From: an uncultured Shimia sp.
Lineage (GTDB): Bacteria; Pseudomonadota; Alphaproteobacteria; Rhodobacterales; Rhodobacteraceae
Assembly: GCF_947493595.1 (NCBI RefSeq)
Contig: NZ_CANLRL010000003.1
Coordinates: forward strand, 1-64,000
Direction: 5' to 3'
Length of the DNA: 64,000 nt
Shown: piece by piece, positions 8,759 through 16,819 of the stretch
Numbering within the stretch: the first letter of the stretch is position 1
How the letters are laid out: every line of letters begins with the position of its first letter
Made by a program: the position numbers and the translations under genes
Notes under the pieces: model-generated
Seen by the model: the letters and a program-made list of their open reading frames with translations, nothing else
Databases searched by the model: none
Told to the model about the DNA's origin: nothing

Positions 8759-9178
8759 ATGGACTGGAGACATCGAGTGTTGGCGCGACTTATCCTGCTT
8801 GTATTTTTTGCGCCTGCCGCTGTTCTTGCCGACGGTGTGCATTTTTCCGGTCTCTATGTGCCGCAAGGATTGACGTGCGAAGATGGAGCAAGGATTTCCG
8901 AGGAGTACGGTGACCTACGAGCAGGGTATGTCATTTATGATAACGAGGGTCGCAAGTCTGACGACGGAGACTGCGACTACACCCAGGTTCAGCCCTTGCG
9001 CGGTACGGCGTTGCAAATCGTGGATCTTGCATGTTCCTACGATGGGTCCTCATACGAGTATCGTCAGGTGCTGACCCCTTTGAGCGAAAACCGCATGATG
9101 GCACTCAGCAGCCTTGATGACGGAACTTCGATATATCAGATTTATACCTATTGCGCCTGGGTGCCAGAAAGCAACTGA
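8759..9178 (+). CDS. Secreted protein of unknown function
   Basis: 139 residues from the ATG at 8759, which directly begins a signal peptide (MDWRHRVLARLILLVFFAPAAVLA). A GTG 27 bases upstream is possible but would put charged residues before the signal. The mature protein of about 115 residues carries four conserved-looking Cys (LTCEDG, GDCDY, DLACSYDG, TYCAW), consistent with two disulfides in the periplasm. No family was recognised. It is followed after 5 bases by a small lipoprotein gene and then a broken lipoprotein gene on the same strand. Confidence 0.7.
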   Translation: MDWRHRVLARLILLVFFAPAAVLADGVHFSGLYVPQGLTCEDGARISEEYGDLRAGYVIYDNEGRKSDDGDCDYTQVQPLRGTALQIVDLACSYDGSSYEYRQVLTPLSENRMMALSSLDDGTSIYQIYTYCAWVPESN

Positions 9179-9183
9179 CGAAA

Positions 9184-9369
9184 ATGAATGTTTTCCGACC
9201 GGCGGTTATATCCGTAGCAACTCTGATCTTTGCAGGGTGCTATTTGAGTCGCCCATTGCTTGCTGGAGATCCATACGAAAGAATAATGGGTCATCGGAAA
9301 GACGAATATCGGAAAATTTTATCCAGAGGAATAACGCGCCAGAGCGCCTTCGCCGGACGATGGCCCTAG
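9184..9369 (+). CDS. Small lipoprotein
   Basis: 61 residues from the ATG at 9184. The N-terminus is a lipoprotein signal (VISVATLIFAGC) with the lipid-carrying Cys at residue 19. About 40 polar residues follow, including GDPYERIMGHRKDEYRKIL. The gene sits 5 bases after the secreted protein before it and 15 bases ahead of the next lipoprotein start. It is too short to assign to a family. Confidence 0.55.
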   Translation: MNVFRPAVISVATLIFAGCYLSRPLLAGDPYERIMGHRKDEYRKILSRGITRQSAFAGRWP

Positions 9370-9384
9370 AATGAAAGGTCTCGC

Positions 9385-9762
9385 ATGAACAAATTAACCA
9401 CCGCGTTGCTTGCAGTTGTCGCCACACTGCTTGCCGGTTGTGCCGACCCGGTCTGACAAGGATACGCAGGCTAAGACGTTCAATCGGTCGTGCTTGATCA
9501 GGGCCCGCCTGCCAATGTTGAACAATTGTCCGATGTCCGACACGCGTATCAGTGGATTGTTGAATACACGGGCACCCGCCCGGTTGTATCTAATACCACT
9601 ACGAATGTGGAAAGCGATGTGGCTGGGTCGACCACGGCCAACGCCACTACGACAACCCATGTTCCTTACACGCAACGATGCCTCTACACACTGATCGCGG
9701 TGCCGCGGGGAAGTCGCTGGTTCGTTGATGGCATGCGTAACGGCGGCCCAACTTGCCGCTAG
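9385..9762 (+). pseudogene. Lipoprotein gene broken by two in-frame stops
   Basis: The frame from the ATG at 9385 encodes a textbook lipoprotein signal (MNKLTTALLAVVATLLAGC) followed by ADPV, then TGA at 9454-9456, QGYAG, TAA at 9472-9474, and then about 95 further residues in the same frame ending at the TAG at 9760-9762. The downstream part begins DVQSVVLDQGPP and ends RGSRWFVDGMRNGGPTC. Because signal and body stay in one frame, two point mutations (for example a Trp and a Tyr codon changed to stops) explain this better than two genes. Alternatives are recoding, sequencing error, or translation of the second part from the GTG at 9490, which would lack a signal. Confidence 0.65.
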
Positions 9763-10012
9763 GTTTGCGGGGCCCTCTGGCCTCGAACTTGAATGAAGGG
9801 CGACATCAATTCAAAGCGGCAGAAACGGAATCCCCGCAGCGCTTTCGATCTGTCAGACCAGCCAATCTGTTCATAAAATGTCCCAACTCGGGTGCACTTT
9901 TCGAAGACCGGTGACCCGTGCTCGCTATGCCCCGCTTACAAACAACGCTGGTAATACGTTGTTCATGGGGGGATTTTACGGGACCCAACCAGAAGGGTCG
10001 CATCAATGCCGA

Positions 10013-10195
10013 TCAGGCCCCTTGACCCGGCCAGACCAGGTTGAAAATCAGTATGACAAAAGCAAAAGCAATCGCCAATAACAGACGCTTGCGACCCTTT
10101 GTTTTACCCTCGAGGACGCCGGACAACTCCATCGCCCAATATGTTGCGAACAACAAAGCCCCCGAGATTATCGCATGGAGAAAATCATACTGCAT
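10013..10195 (-). CDS. Small two-helix membrane protein
   Basis: 60 residues from the ATG at 10195, chosen because AAGGAG lies 9 bases upstream; a GTG further upstream would overlap that site. Two hydrophobic helices are visible (about 7-26 and 38-56), joined by a basic loop (LEGKTKGRKR). No family was recognised. It diverges from the lipoprotein at 10259. The 250 bases to its left (9763-10012) contain nothing recognisable. Confidence 0.6.
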   Translation of the reverse strand: MQYDFLHAIISGALLFATYWAMELSGVLEGKTKGRKRLLLAIAFAFVILIFNLVWPGQGA

Positions 10196-10258
10196 CTTGA
10201 CTTGCACTCCTTATCGGGACGAGACTGGCCTTTGAGGAAACAAATACCGGAGGCAAAA

Positions 10259-10549
10259 ATGCGTTTGCAAACATCTTTTCTGCTGCCAAGCCTTGGCATT
10301 CTGTCTTTGACTGCCTGTTTAGAGGTGTCTGAACCGGTTTCCGGCGGTAACGAAGCTGTCGCGCGGGCAAACTGTGTGAATAGCGTCAACTCGACCATAG
10401 GCGCGGGTGGGTCAAGCATTTCCGATGTGACAGTTCTCGAAGACGGTTACAGCTTTCTGGTAGCAGTACCCGGAGCCGAGCAGCCGTGGGTTTGCGAAGC
10501 AGACTTTGCCGGTAACGTCGGAGAAGTATTTTATCTGGGTGAAGGCTAA
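10259..10549 (+). CDS. Putative lipoprotein
   Basis: 96 residues. The ATG at 10259 follows CCGGAGG at good spacing. The signal peptide ends in a lipobox-like LSLTAC (Cys about residue 20). The mature part contains ARANCVNSVNSTIG and a terminal segment PGAEQPWVCEADFAGNVGEVFYLGEG, which resembles the small exported proteins of Rhodobacterales that end in a W-x-C strand pair. Two mature Cys could form a disulfide. No enzymatic motif is visible. The longer upstream frame has no ribosome site. Confidence 0.7.
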   Translation: MRLQTSFLLPSLGILSLTACLEVSEPVSGGNEAVARANCVNSVNSTIGAGGSSISDVTVLEDGYSFLVAVPGAEQPWVCEADFAGNVGEVFYLGEG

Positions 10550-10594
10550 ACGAGTTCAGCGATTGCTGGTGGCGACGCGCAAGCATGCGCCGTC

Positions 10595-11359
10595 TCACCT
10601 TATGATCCGCTTCCAACTCGGGTTACGCGCAGCCAGTTCTTCTAAAGTACCGGGTCCGTGCGCTGCTCCGAATAACACCACAACGTCACTCGGGGCAGCC
10701 TCGATCATCTCTGCGAGATGCTCGTTTCGCAAGTCAATGATCACCATCGGTGTCTTGGCGATATCCCCTGTCGGCATTACAAACTCGCTTATCGGCGTTA
10801 ATCGATTTTCATCGGAAATTTCCAGCTTTCCCATCGAGCTCTCATAAGCGTCGGCTAACTCAGCAGGGGTTAGGTCCGCGTTCACGTCTCGACCACCGGG
10901 AAACCCCAGGAACATCTCATTGTCCTGCGCCACGAGTCCTTCTGCGACATTCTCCGCATAAAACGCTGGGGTCGGCAGGAAACCAAGCATCGCCCGAATG
11001 CGCAATTGGTCTTCATGGCTAGCGGCTTCAAAATCGACAAACTCATAAAACAGGTCTGCTCCGCCGGACTTCAAATTCTGAACCACCCCGGCAATAGCAG
11101 TGTAGAACTCGGGCTCTGCCTGATGGATCATAGGCACGAAATAGAGTGTCCTAGTACCGTCAGAAAACTGTAGCAGTTTGACGCTTCCGACCGTGCCGTC
11201 GACCAAGAAATGCTCCTCTGTCAATTCAGCGATACTACCGGGTGGTCCATCCGCAATATCTCCAACTGCCTGCGCGGCCGCAGGCATCATGATGCAAGAA
11301 AAAAAGATACTGGTGAATGCAAGCCGACAAGTTGCGGCAATTGAACTCTTCATATTCAT
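10595..11359 (-). CDS. TraB/GumN-like exported protein (tentative)
   Basis: 254 residues with a signal peptide (about 1-33, ending AAAQA). Two blocks suggest the TraB/PrgY/GumN (Tiki-like) superfamily: an early LYFVPMIHQAEPEFY and a late VVVLFGAAHGPGTLEEL, where the family has conserved GxxH and GAGH elements. Acidic residues in YEFVDFEAASHED could complete a metal site. Superfamily members are proposed metallopeptidases, but many are uncharacterised. The start is the ATG at 11359, just after GGGGA; the ATG at 11353 is equally possible. The gene stands alone on the minus strand, converging with the lipoprotein at 10259. Confidence 0.6.
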   Translation of the reverse strand: MNMKSSIAATCRLAFTSIFFSCIMMPAAAQAVGDIADGPPGSIAELTEEHFLVDGTVGSVKLLQFSDGTRTLYFVPMIHQAEPEFYTAIAGVVQNLKSGGADLFYEFVDFEAASHEDQLRIRAMLGFLPTPAFYAENVAEGLVAQDNEMFLGFPGGRDVNADLTPAELADAYESSMGKLEISDENRLTPISEFVMPTGDIAKTPMVIIDLRNEHLAEMIEAAPSDVVVLFGAAHGPGTLEELAARNPSWKRIIR

Positions 11360-11503
11360 GCTTCCCCTTTGCAAGCGTGCGCAAACAAAACTGCTTAGAC
11401 TCGAAGTCTAATAGAATACGCTTTGCACCTCGCTGAAATCAGTAGTCCAGAACAGGTTTGCAAATCTGAAAGACCCTTCGTTGACGACACCCTCGATTGA
11501 GAC

Positions 11504-11830
11504 CTAAAGGAAACCGTTTTCCGTAACGAAGACAATCAACTCTCCCATAAAGCGTTCTGCCTGTCGGACCCTGCGTGCGATAATGCATTCGACTACTCCG
11601 GCTGACAACGCCTTTGAAAACTCCTGAATCAGCTGAGGCCTCACACTATCAGGCATGTCGAGTTGCGCTACAGCAGCTTCTATTTGCCCAATTGAAAGAT
11701 GTGCTTTGGCCTGTTCCAGAGCAGGATGACTGCTTGGCTGGTCAATGCGCTCACACGCAGCATAGCTGCCGGTACTGAGCAGCAGTGAAACCGGAAGTGC
11801 TGTCAGAAAACGCTTTATGATCAGAATCAC
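11504..11830 (-). CDS. Small secreted protein of unknown function
   Basis: 108 residues if read from the GTG at 11830, preceded by AAAGGAC at 5-6 bases. This start gives a compact signal peptide (IIKRFLTALPVSLLLSTGSYAA); the longer ATG frame upstream lacks a ribosome site. The mature part is an all-helical, polar domain (HPALEQAKAHLSIGQIEAAVAQL) with two Cys (ACERID, VECIIA). No family was recognised. The 289 bases before it (11831-12119) hold no gene that can be defended. Confidence 0.6.
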   Translation of the reverse strand: MILIIKRFLTALPVSLLLSTGSYAACERIDQPSSHPALEQAKAHLSIGQIEAAVAQLDMPDSVRPQLIQEFSKALSAGVVECIIARRVRQAERFMGELIVFVTENGFL

Positions 11831-12119
11831 GAAAGTCCTTTCGCTTGTGTTCCACTTCCCGCAGAGCGTAATGCCGACCCCACAGAACAACCAAGCAAAA
11901 ACTTGTTTGAGTTGGGAGCGGGTGTTTTAAACCGAATGGGCTTGCACATCGCTTCTTTGAAGGTCGGACATGTGCAGGATATTGTTGAGCTCATGGTGTC
12001 GACAACCACCATTAGGCTGCATCTGAGCTGCTCCTCTGACAGGTTTTGAGTTTGAGGTTGGCCAGTTCCCTGGCTGATGAGAGGAGCTGTGACGGAATGC
12101 CGTTTCAAAGACGCGCTGC

Positions 12120-12992
12120 TCATTGACACTCAGCGGGCATTTCGTGTGGGCATGATGTTGCCACTCGCCCAGTCGCATATTGGACAAGCATCGAGTCCTG
12201 CTCATCATCTGTGACAACAAACAAAGACTCACCGTCCGGCGACAAGGCCACACCTTCGGTGTTTTTCAACCTGCGCCTCTTTTCGCCGTCTATCCAGTAA
12301 AGATCAAACGTTGCTACGTCGCCGTCATCTGGCAGAAAATGCACGGATCTTCCAACATCGCTGACGATCCAGAGCCCCCTTCTTTTTGGATCAACCGCCA
12401 ACCCCGACACGTCCTCACCACCTGGCAAGATTTCATCGAGAGAGCGCACTGAAACAACCCGGTCCAGTGATGGCGCAATCACGACAAGCAGTCTGGGGCT
12501 CCGTTCCTTCAGAACAAGAACCGTTCCAGTTTCGGGATCGATGGCAATGCCTTCCAATCCATTCTGTCGGTCTTCTAACGCATCGGTAAGGTCTGTGGGG
12601 CTCGGTAGTGCCGTGACGTCGACAACTTCGGCACGATGGGGTGGCACGAGCGAGACCGTGACGATACTTCCGGTGCGCTCAGACACCATCAGAAGGCGGC
12701 GCTGAGCGACATCATGTGCCACCCCTTCGAGGTCGCGCAGTCGATCATCACGGCCGGTGTAGGCAGCAATATCGCCGTTAGCGTCAAGCCTGAATGCAGT
12801 GTGCGTGCTATCGGAAACAATCCAGAATCCGGTCCCGTCCGGATCAGTGGCCAGCCCCGAAGGTTCAGACAGTCCGATCTCAGGAAAATAGAGTGGAATA
12901 TGCGAAACGTATTTCAGTTCAAGCGCGCTAACTGCTGTCGAAAACCCGATCGGTGCACAAAGTAAAGCGAGCGCAGCAACTTTAGGAAACAT
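12120..12992 (-). CDS. Exported beta-propeller protein (SdiA-regulated/phytase-like esterase type)
   Basis: 290 residues with a signal peptide (1-24). The body is a repeated propeller pattern with recurrent blades: EPSGLATDPDGTGFWIVSD, RDLEGVAHD, GLEGIAIDPETGTVLVLKE, VSGLAVDPKRRGLWIVSD and NTEGVALSPDGESLFVVTDD. The E-G-[IVL]-A-x-D/SP signature is typical of the SdiA-regulated (YjiK-type) and esterase-like phytase propellers. These are periplasmic or secreted; activities vary and some release phosphate from esters. The start at 12992 overlaps the end of the upstream membrane-protein gene by 11 bases, making this the last gene of the 16819-12120 transcription unit. Confidence 0.78.
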   Translation of the reverse strand: MFPKVAALALLCAPIGFSTAVSALELKYVSHIPLYFPEIGLSEPSGLATDPDGTGFWIVSDSTHTAFRLDANGDIAAYTGRDDRLRDLEGVAHDVAQRRLLMVSERTGSIVTVSLVPPHRAEVVDVTALPSPTDLTDALEDRQNGLEGIAIDPETGTVLVLKERSPRLLVVIAPSLDRVVSVRSLDEILPGGEDVSGLAVDPKRRGLWIVSDVGRSVHFLPDDGDVATFDLYWIDGEKRRRLKNTEGVALSPDGESLFVVTDDEQDSMLVQYATGRVATSCPHEMPAECQ

Positions 12993-13746
12993 GCCAGCCT
13001 TTGGCGCGATGACCCGCCTGGCCCAGATCATCAAGCACGCCAGGCACACGGCTTACGGCTTCAGAATCGCTATGAGAAAGAACGAATTCGATTGTGGGCT
13101 TGAAGTCGTTCTTTCGCATCGAAACGATCCGGAAACTCTTGGCCTCAAAAGCCGCCTTTAGCGGTTCGATAGCAGCTCGGAGTGCATCATCGTCGTCGAA
13201 CTTCACCTCCACAACGGACGTTTTTCTCGCGGTAACGAACCACAGCGTTGCCCAACCAGCAACTGTCGCGACGAGTGCCATAACCGGCAGATTCAGTCCA
13301 ACCGCCAAACCGACGAGGGTCACAATGATCAGGATTGCGCCATCGACCAATGAGTTTGACGCCATGCGGAACCGGAAGAGACTGCCAAGGCCGAAAATGA
13401 CAAAACCAATCAGGTAACCGTGGTGGATGACGAGGAACCCCACGAACATCCCGATCAGTCCGAAAAGGAATATGCTCACTTGCACACTCCAGCCTTGTGT
13501 ATCTTGCCGAAGCGCGTTGCCACGTGGATGGAAGGCGAAGGCAACGGCAAGCAAAAGTGTCTCGATCACTGAAAGGAAGAATTCAAGCAACTCCTCCGTG
13601 TTCGCGATCTGCGACCACCCAGCATCCCGCACTGTAATGCTCGTGGGTAACGTAAGCGTCCCCTCAGGCGACTGGGCCAAGGTCAAATCTGGCAGACTGC
13701 ATCCTACGAGCGCGATCAGAAGCACAGTGGCGAGGGGCTGGAACAT
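12982..13746 (-). CDS. Membrane protein, DUF4956/MgtC-like
   Basis: 254 residues. The N-terminus is a signal or first helix containing LVGC, so a lipoprotein is possible. A membrane helix lies near 55-72, then four helices between about 88 and 172. The middle contains IFGLGSLFRFRM followed by DGAILIIVTLVGLAVGLN, the pattern of DUF4956-type membrane proteins (GxxxxxRFR, then a glycine-rich helix). A soluble ACT-like tail follows (VEVKFDDDDALRAAIEPL to the end). In other bacteria DUF4956 proteins accompany CotH-like kinases or polyphosphate polymerases, which is suggestive given the kinase-like gene two positions upstream. The assignment is by motif only. Confidence 0.65.
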   Translation of the reverse strand: MFQPLATVLLIALVGCSLPDLTLAQSPEGTLTLPTSITVRDAGWSQIANTEELLEFFLSVIETLLLAVAFAFHPRGNALRQDTQGWSVQVSIFLFGLIGMFVGFLVIHHGYLIGFVIFGLGSLFRFRMASNSLVDGAILIIVTLVGLAVGLNLPVMALVATVAGWATLWFVTARKTSVVEVKFDDDDALRAAIEPLKAAFEAKSFRIVSMRKNDFKPTIEFVLSHSDSEAVSRVPGVLDDLGQAGHRAKGWHVS

Positions 13747-13772
13747 CCGTTGATTTCGTTTCGTCGTTGTTT

Positions 13773-14741
13773 CTACTTGACCATTTCTACCGCACCGGAT
13801 GGAACGGTATCAATCCGATAGATTACGCGCTCGGGTGTGTTCAGGCTTTCCGGCAGCGTACGCACATCAACAGGGGTCCGGAAGTCGGGGGCCTGCAAGG
13901 CCGACACCCGAATTGTGCCGTCTGCCTCGATATCGAGGAGCGTGATGGTTTTGGGCCCCGGACGCTCGGCTCCGATCAAGCGCCGAGATCCGCCGCCCAG
14001 TTCAGCCTGAGCAATCACTGACAACCGATCAAGGTGACCCGGGTAGAAGGCGTGATGATGTCCCGAGAGGTGAAGGCCGACGTCGATCTGCTCAAGCAGA
14101 GTTTCCAGATCAGGGTCGCCAATAATGTGGGTTTCGCGGCCTTCGGTGAAGGGCCATAGCGGCATATGGCTAAAAACGATCCGCGCCGGCCCTGCGTCTT
14201 CGAAAACAGTCGCGAGGGCGACCATCTGGGCGGAGTCCAGACGACCGATCGTGGTCGCGTCTAGCGACACAAGGCGGGCTGGCCCAATATCGAAGGCATA
14301 GAAGAAAGGATAATTGTCATCCTCCACGAAACTCACCTCGGGGCGCCTGTCCTTCCATTGCTCAGCGTACAAGCGCCGTTCTTGTTCGAAACCCTTGTAA
14401 CCTGACGCGTCGTGGTTTCCCGGGGTTACAGCCATCGGAATGCCCGCCGCCGTAAGCGGATCGGTGACAGCAGCGTGAAACGCAGCCCACATCGCCCGTA
14501 CTTCGGTTTCAGATAGCAGGGGCTGTCGCTGACCGGCGACCATGTCACCGGTCGAGACGACGAGATCAGGAGAAAGCGCAATAATGGCAGAAACTGCGCG
14601 GTGGACGTTTGCAGAATAGTCAGTCGAGCCGTAGCTGCCATTCAGGTCCGAGATCACCACGATCCGAACGGCCTCGGCAGCCGCCTGAACACCAGCCAGC
14701 ACCCACAAAATCAGGCCAAGGGCGAGGCTACGCCGGATCAC
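13773..14741 (-). CDS. Exported calcineurin-like metallophosphoesterase
   Basis: 322 residues from the GTG at 14741, which gives a normal signal peptide ending VQAAAEA; a TTG at 14762 is the alternative. Metal-binding motifs are complete and in order: SDLNG (Asp32, with Asn34 where many relatives have His), GDM (Asp66), GNHD (109-111), a single His in FSHMPLW (192) and SGHHH (228-230). The family hydrolyses phosphomonoesters or diesters with two metals; the closest general type is the CpdA/purple-acid-like exported group. It overlaps the end of the kinase-like gene by 14 bases, so the two are translationally linked and presumably share a compartment. Confidence 0.88.
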   Translation of the reverse strand: MIRRSLALGLILWVLAGVQAAAEAVRIVVISDLNGSYGSTDYSANVHRAVSAIIALSPDLVVSTGDMVAGQRQPLLSETEVRAMWAAFHAAVTDPLTAAGIPMAVTPGNHDASGYKGFEQERRLYAEQWKDRRPEVSFVEDDNYPFFYAFDIGPARLVSLDATTIGRLDSAQMVALATVFEDAGPARIVFSHMPLWPFTEGRETHIIGDPDLETLLEQIDVGLHLSGHHHAFYPGHLDRLSVIAQAELGGGSRRLIGAERPGPKTITLLDIEADGTIRVSALQAPDFRTPVDVRTLPESLNTPERVIYRIDTVPSGAVEMVK

Positions 14742-16152
14742 AAGTGATCTCGTCAGGCACAACGTCGCCGGTGAGGAAGAACTCTTTGGGGTTCAGATCG
14801 AACCTCAATTGCCCTGCTCGGCAACTGTCCTGAAGGATGCCTGCCGCGAGCGCTGTGTTGTTGACGACCTGAGCGACCTCTCTTTCCTTGAGCCCAAGGC
14901 TTGTCGAAAGCCACTGATAGATCGGCCCCTGCGATTGTAGATCACGGTCGAGCGCTACCAGACGCTCGTATACTGCGCCGTCAAAATGATGGAGTTTTTC
15001 GAGCATCTCGGTGCTTTTTGCAAAGTTTGCGTATGCAACACGCCCACCGGCATCATTGTCATTGAGGTTGGTGCGTCTCAGAAGCATTGCGCCTGCAGGC
15101 ACGTCGCCATCTCCAGCTTCATGGTGCTTGGCCCTTTTGTGCTCCAGATCACCGTCCTCGATCCAATAGTAGTAAGGCGTGAAGTCGATATTCCCAACCC
15201 GGTCCTGCTGACTGAAGATAAAGTCGAGGAGGACAATCTCAGAGATCTCGCGCATCCAGTAGGCCATCTGCTCGCGAGGCACGTCCGGCCCGAGGTCGCG
15301 GTTGATCTGGCCGTCCCGACGACCTTTGGCGAGGCCAGTGTCAATTGCATCGATCAGCGGCGCATCCTCGCGCAAAGCCAAAAAGGCCGGAGTTTCCTGG
15401 AAGTCCCGGTTCTGGCCCTTGCCCCAACCTGATTTGCGCGTGCCGTTGATCTCAGATCCATACCTATGTCCCGGGCTCAATGTCATAATACCATAGATCT
15501 GCGTGCGATCAGCGGTGAAGATGTCATCTGTTGGGCTATAGGACGCGGGGTTCGTTTCGGCATCGACCAGGTGCTTCCACCCGGCATGGTTCATCCGCGC
15601 GGACCCGGACATGGAAAGGCCCGGGCGCGCGACCTCTGATGTGTGCATCGCCACGTCCATCGAGCGCCAGACTGCGACGGGAACTTTCACATCCATGTCG
15701 AAATACCGAGAGAAATGATAATAGAGCAGCGGCGAAGCGGAGTATGTTCCGCTAGTGCCTTCGGCGTTCATTGTCACCTTGAACTTGGCATGCTGGCCCT
15801 CGGCGAGATCCTTGGCCGACTTGCCCTCCTTGCACGCGTTGCGCTCAAACGCGACGCGGCCGTTCGCATAGGACCCGGTCGAGATGTCATATACCATCAT
15901 GCCGGGGCTCGTGCTCCAGGTCTTGGGGCAAAGTGCGACCGCGTCGGCGTAAAGGTCGACAGCACAGAAGGCGGCTTCGTCTTCGAGATCGCGTTTGGAA
16001 TATGAACCGCCAGGGATCTGCGCGATCCTTACGCAGCGCTCCTCTACGCCGTTGGGGCTCGAGAAGGTGGTTGTGTCGCCGCGGACCGCATCGGTTGCAA
16101 ATCCAGGAGTGGCGGAAAGAAAAGCAAAAAAGCAAATCGTGGTTCGGATCAT
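14728..16152 (-). CDS. Exported FAM20/HipA-like kinase-fold protein (putative)
   Basis: 474 residues with a signal peptide (1-20). The N-terminal half is Cys-bearing. An N-lobe-like segment (AKFKVTMNAEGT, then SASPLLYYHFSRYFDMDVKVPVAV, 122-161) resembles the Lys strand and the helix plus V-P-P-V strand of FAM20-type secreted kinases. The catalytic-loop-like block is LLDFIFSQQDRVGNIDF (308-324), matching the D-F-L-x-x-N-x-D-R-H/N pattern with Asp317 as candidate base and Asn321 as metal ligand. A metal-binding Asp follows in LRRTNLNDNDAGGR (359-371), then a helix TEMLEKLHHFDGAVYERLVAL like the tail of FAM20C kinases. Together the spacing supports a secreted kinase fold. Activity and substrate are unknown. 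Confidence 0.62.
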   Translation of the reverse strand: MIRTTICFFAFLSATPGFATDAVRGDTTTFSSPNGVEERCVRIAQIPGGSYSKRDLEDEAAFCAVDLYADAVALCPKTWSTSPGMMVYDISTGSYANGRVAFERNACKEGKSAKDLAEGQHAKFKVTMNAEGTSGTYSASPLLYYHFSRYFDMDVKVPVAVWRSMDVAMHTSEVARPGLSMSGSARMNHAGWKHLVDAETNPASYSPTDDIFTADRTQIYGIMTLSPGHRYGSEINGTRKSGWGKGQNRDFQETPAFLALREDAPLIDAIDTGLAKGRRDGQINRDLGPDVPREQMAYWMREISEIVLLDFIFSQQDRVGNIDFTPYYYWIEDGDLEHKRAKHHEAGDGDVPAGAMLLRRTNLNDNDAGGRVAYANFAKSTEMLEKLHHFDGAVYERLVALDRDLQSQGPIYQWLSTSLGLKEREVAQVVNNTALAAGILQDSCRAGQLRFDLNPKEFFLTGDVVPDEITCDPA

Positions 16153-16171
16153 TGTGCAGATGGTCCTTCCG

Positions 16172-16819
16172 TTACTTTGGGCAGATCGCGGCGCGTTCGG
16201 CATCCGTGATCTGAAGCGCCGGATTGACGGTGAAGCGCTCGAACTTGCCGTCTATCCAGGCATCGCAGCCACCCGAGCAGGGCGCTCCATTTCGCGCTTC
16301 ATTCCAATAGTCCTTGGCGCGATCTTCCGACCAGCCGCAGAATTGAACCAGCGCCATCGCCGACAGCGCGCCTGAAGAGTGCACACCCCACATGCAATGC
16401 ACATAAACGGGGCCGTCATTACCCTTTATGACGTCATATACAGCCTCCATCACAGTCGCCGGACGCGAAGATCGCGCAGACTGATAATCAAAGCTGCCGG
16501 AACCGCAGGAGGTCGAGCCATAGTCGGTGTTTTTCCCAAAATCGGCATAGAAGCCGCGGGAGAAGCCTTCGGAACAAAGCGACTGGCGTTGAGAAGACGA
16601 CAATCCAGTGCGCGCTTTGTCACCTCCAGAGAAACCACCACGATACAGAACACCATCCAGTACGGGGCGGAAGAACGCTGCTCCCTCGGGAGCACCAGAA
16701 TTCGTGCGCGCTAGCATTTCGGACGCCGATGGCCCGCCGTCGCGAGAGGAGACGTCGGCGAAAACGATGGTAGGAGCCGCAAACGCGCAGGCCAGAGCCC
16801 AAACAACGAGGCTTTTCAT
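16172..16819 (-). CDS. Exported PTP/dual-specificity-phosphatase-like protein, catalytic Arg missing
   Basis: 215 residues. The ATG at 16819 follows a strong GGAGG, and a signal peptide runs to about residue 21 (FADV). The fold signature is a P-loop YVHCMWGVHSSG (139-150): His141 and Cys142 are present, but the position where cysteine phosphatases have Arg (C-x5-R) is Ser148. Upstream, VLYRGGFSGGDKARTGLSS is typical of the start of DSP domains. A trailing LVQFCGWSEDRAKDYW and a C-terminal disulfide-like CSGGCDAW follow. It may be a pseudophosphatase that binds phospho-ligands, or a subfamily that uses another residue. It is the first gene of the kinase/phosphoesterase unit. Confidence 0.72.
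   Translation of the reverse strand: MKSLVVWALACAFAAPTIVFADVSSRDGGPSASEMLARTNSGAPEGAAFFRPVLDGVLYRGGFSGGDKARTGLSSSQRQSLCSEGFSRGFYADFGKNTDYGSTSCGSGSFDYQSARSSRPATVMEAVYDVIKGNDGPVYVHCMWGVHSSGALSAMALVQFCGWSEDRAKDYWNEARNGAPCSGGCDAWIDGKFERFTVNPALQITDAERAAICPK

Noticed and set aside
9806-10006. Possible small gene on the minus strand between the pseudogene and the two-helix protein
   Set aside because: No ribosome site, no signal or domain, and opposite-strand frames are equally open.
11831-12253. Minus-strand frames of about 100 codons before the propeller gene end
   Set aside because: They overlap the propeller gene or lack start signals; composition does not look coding.
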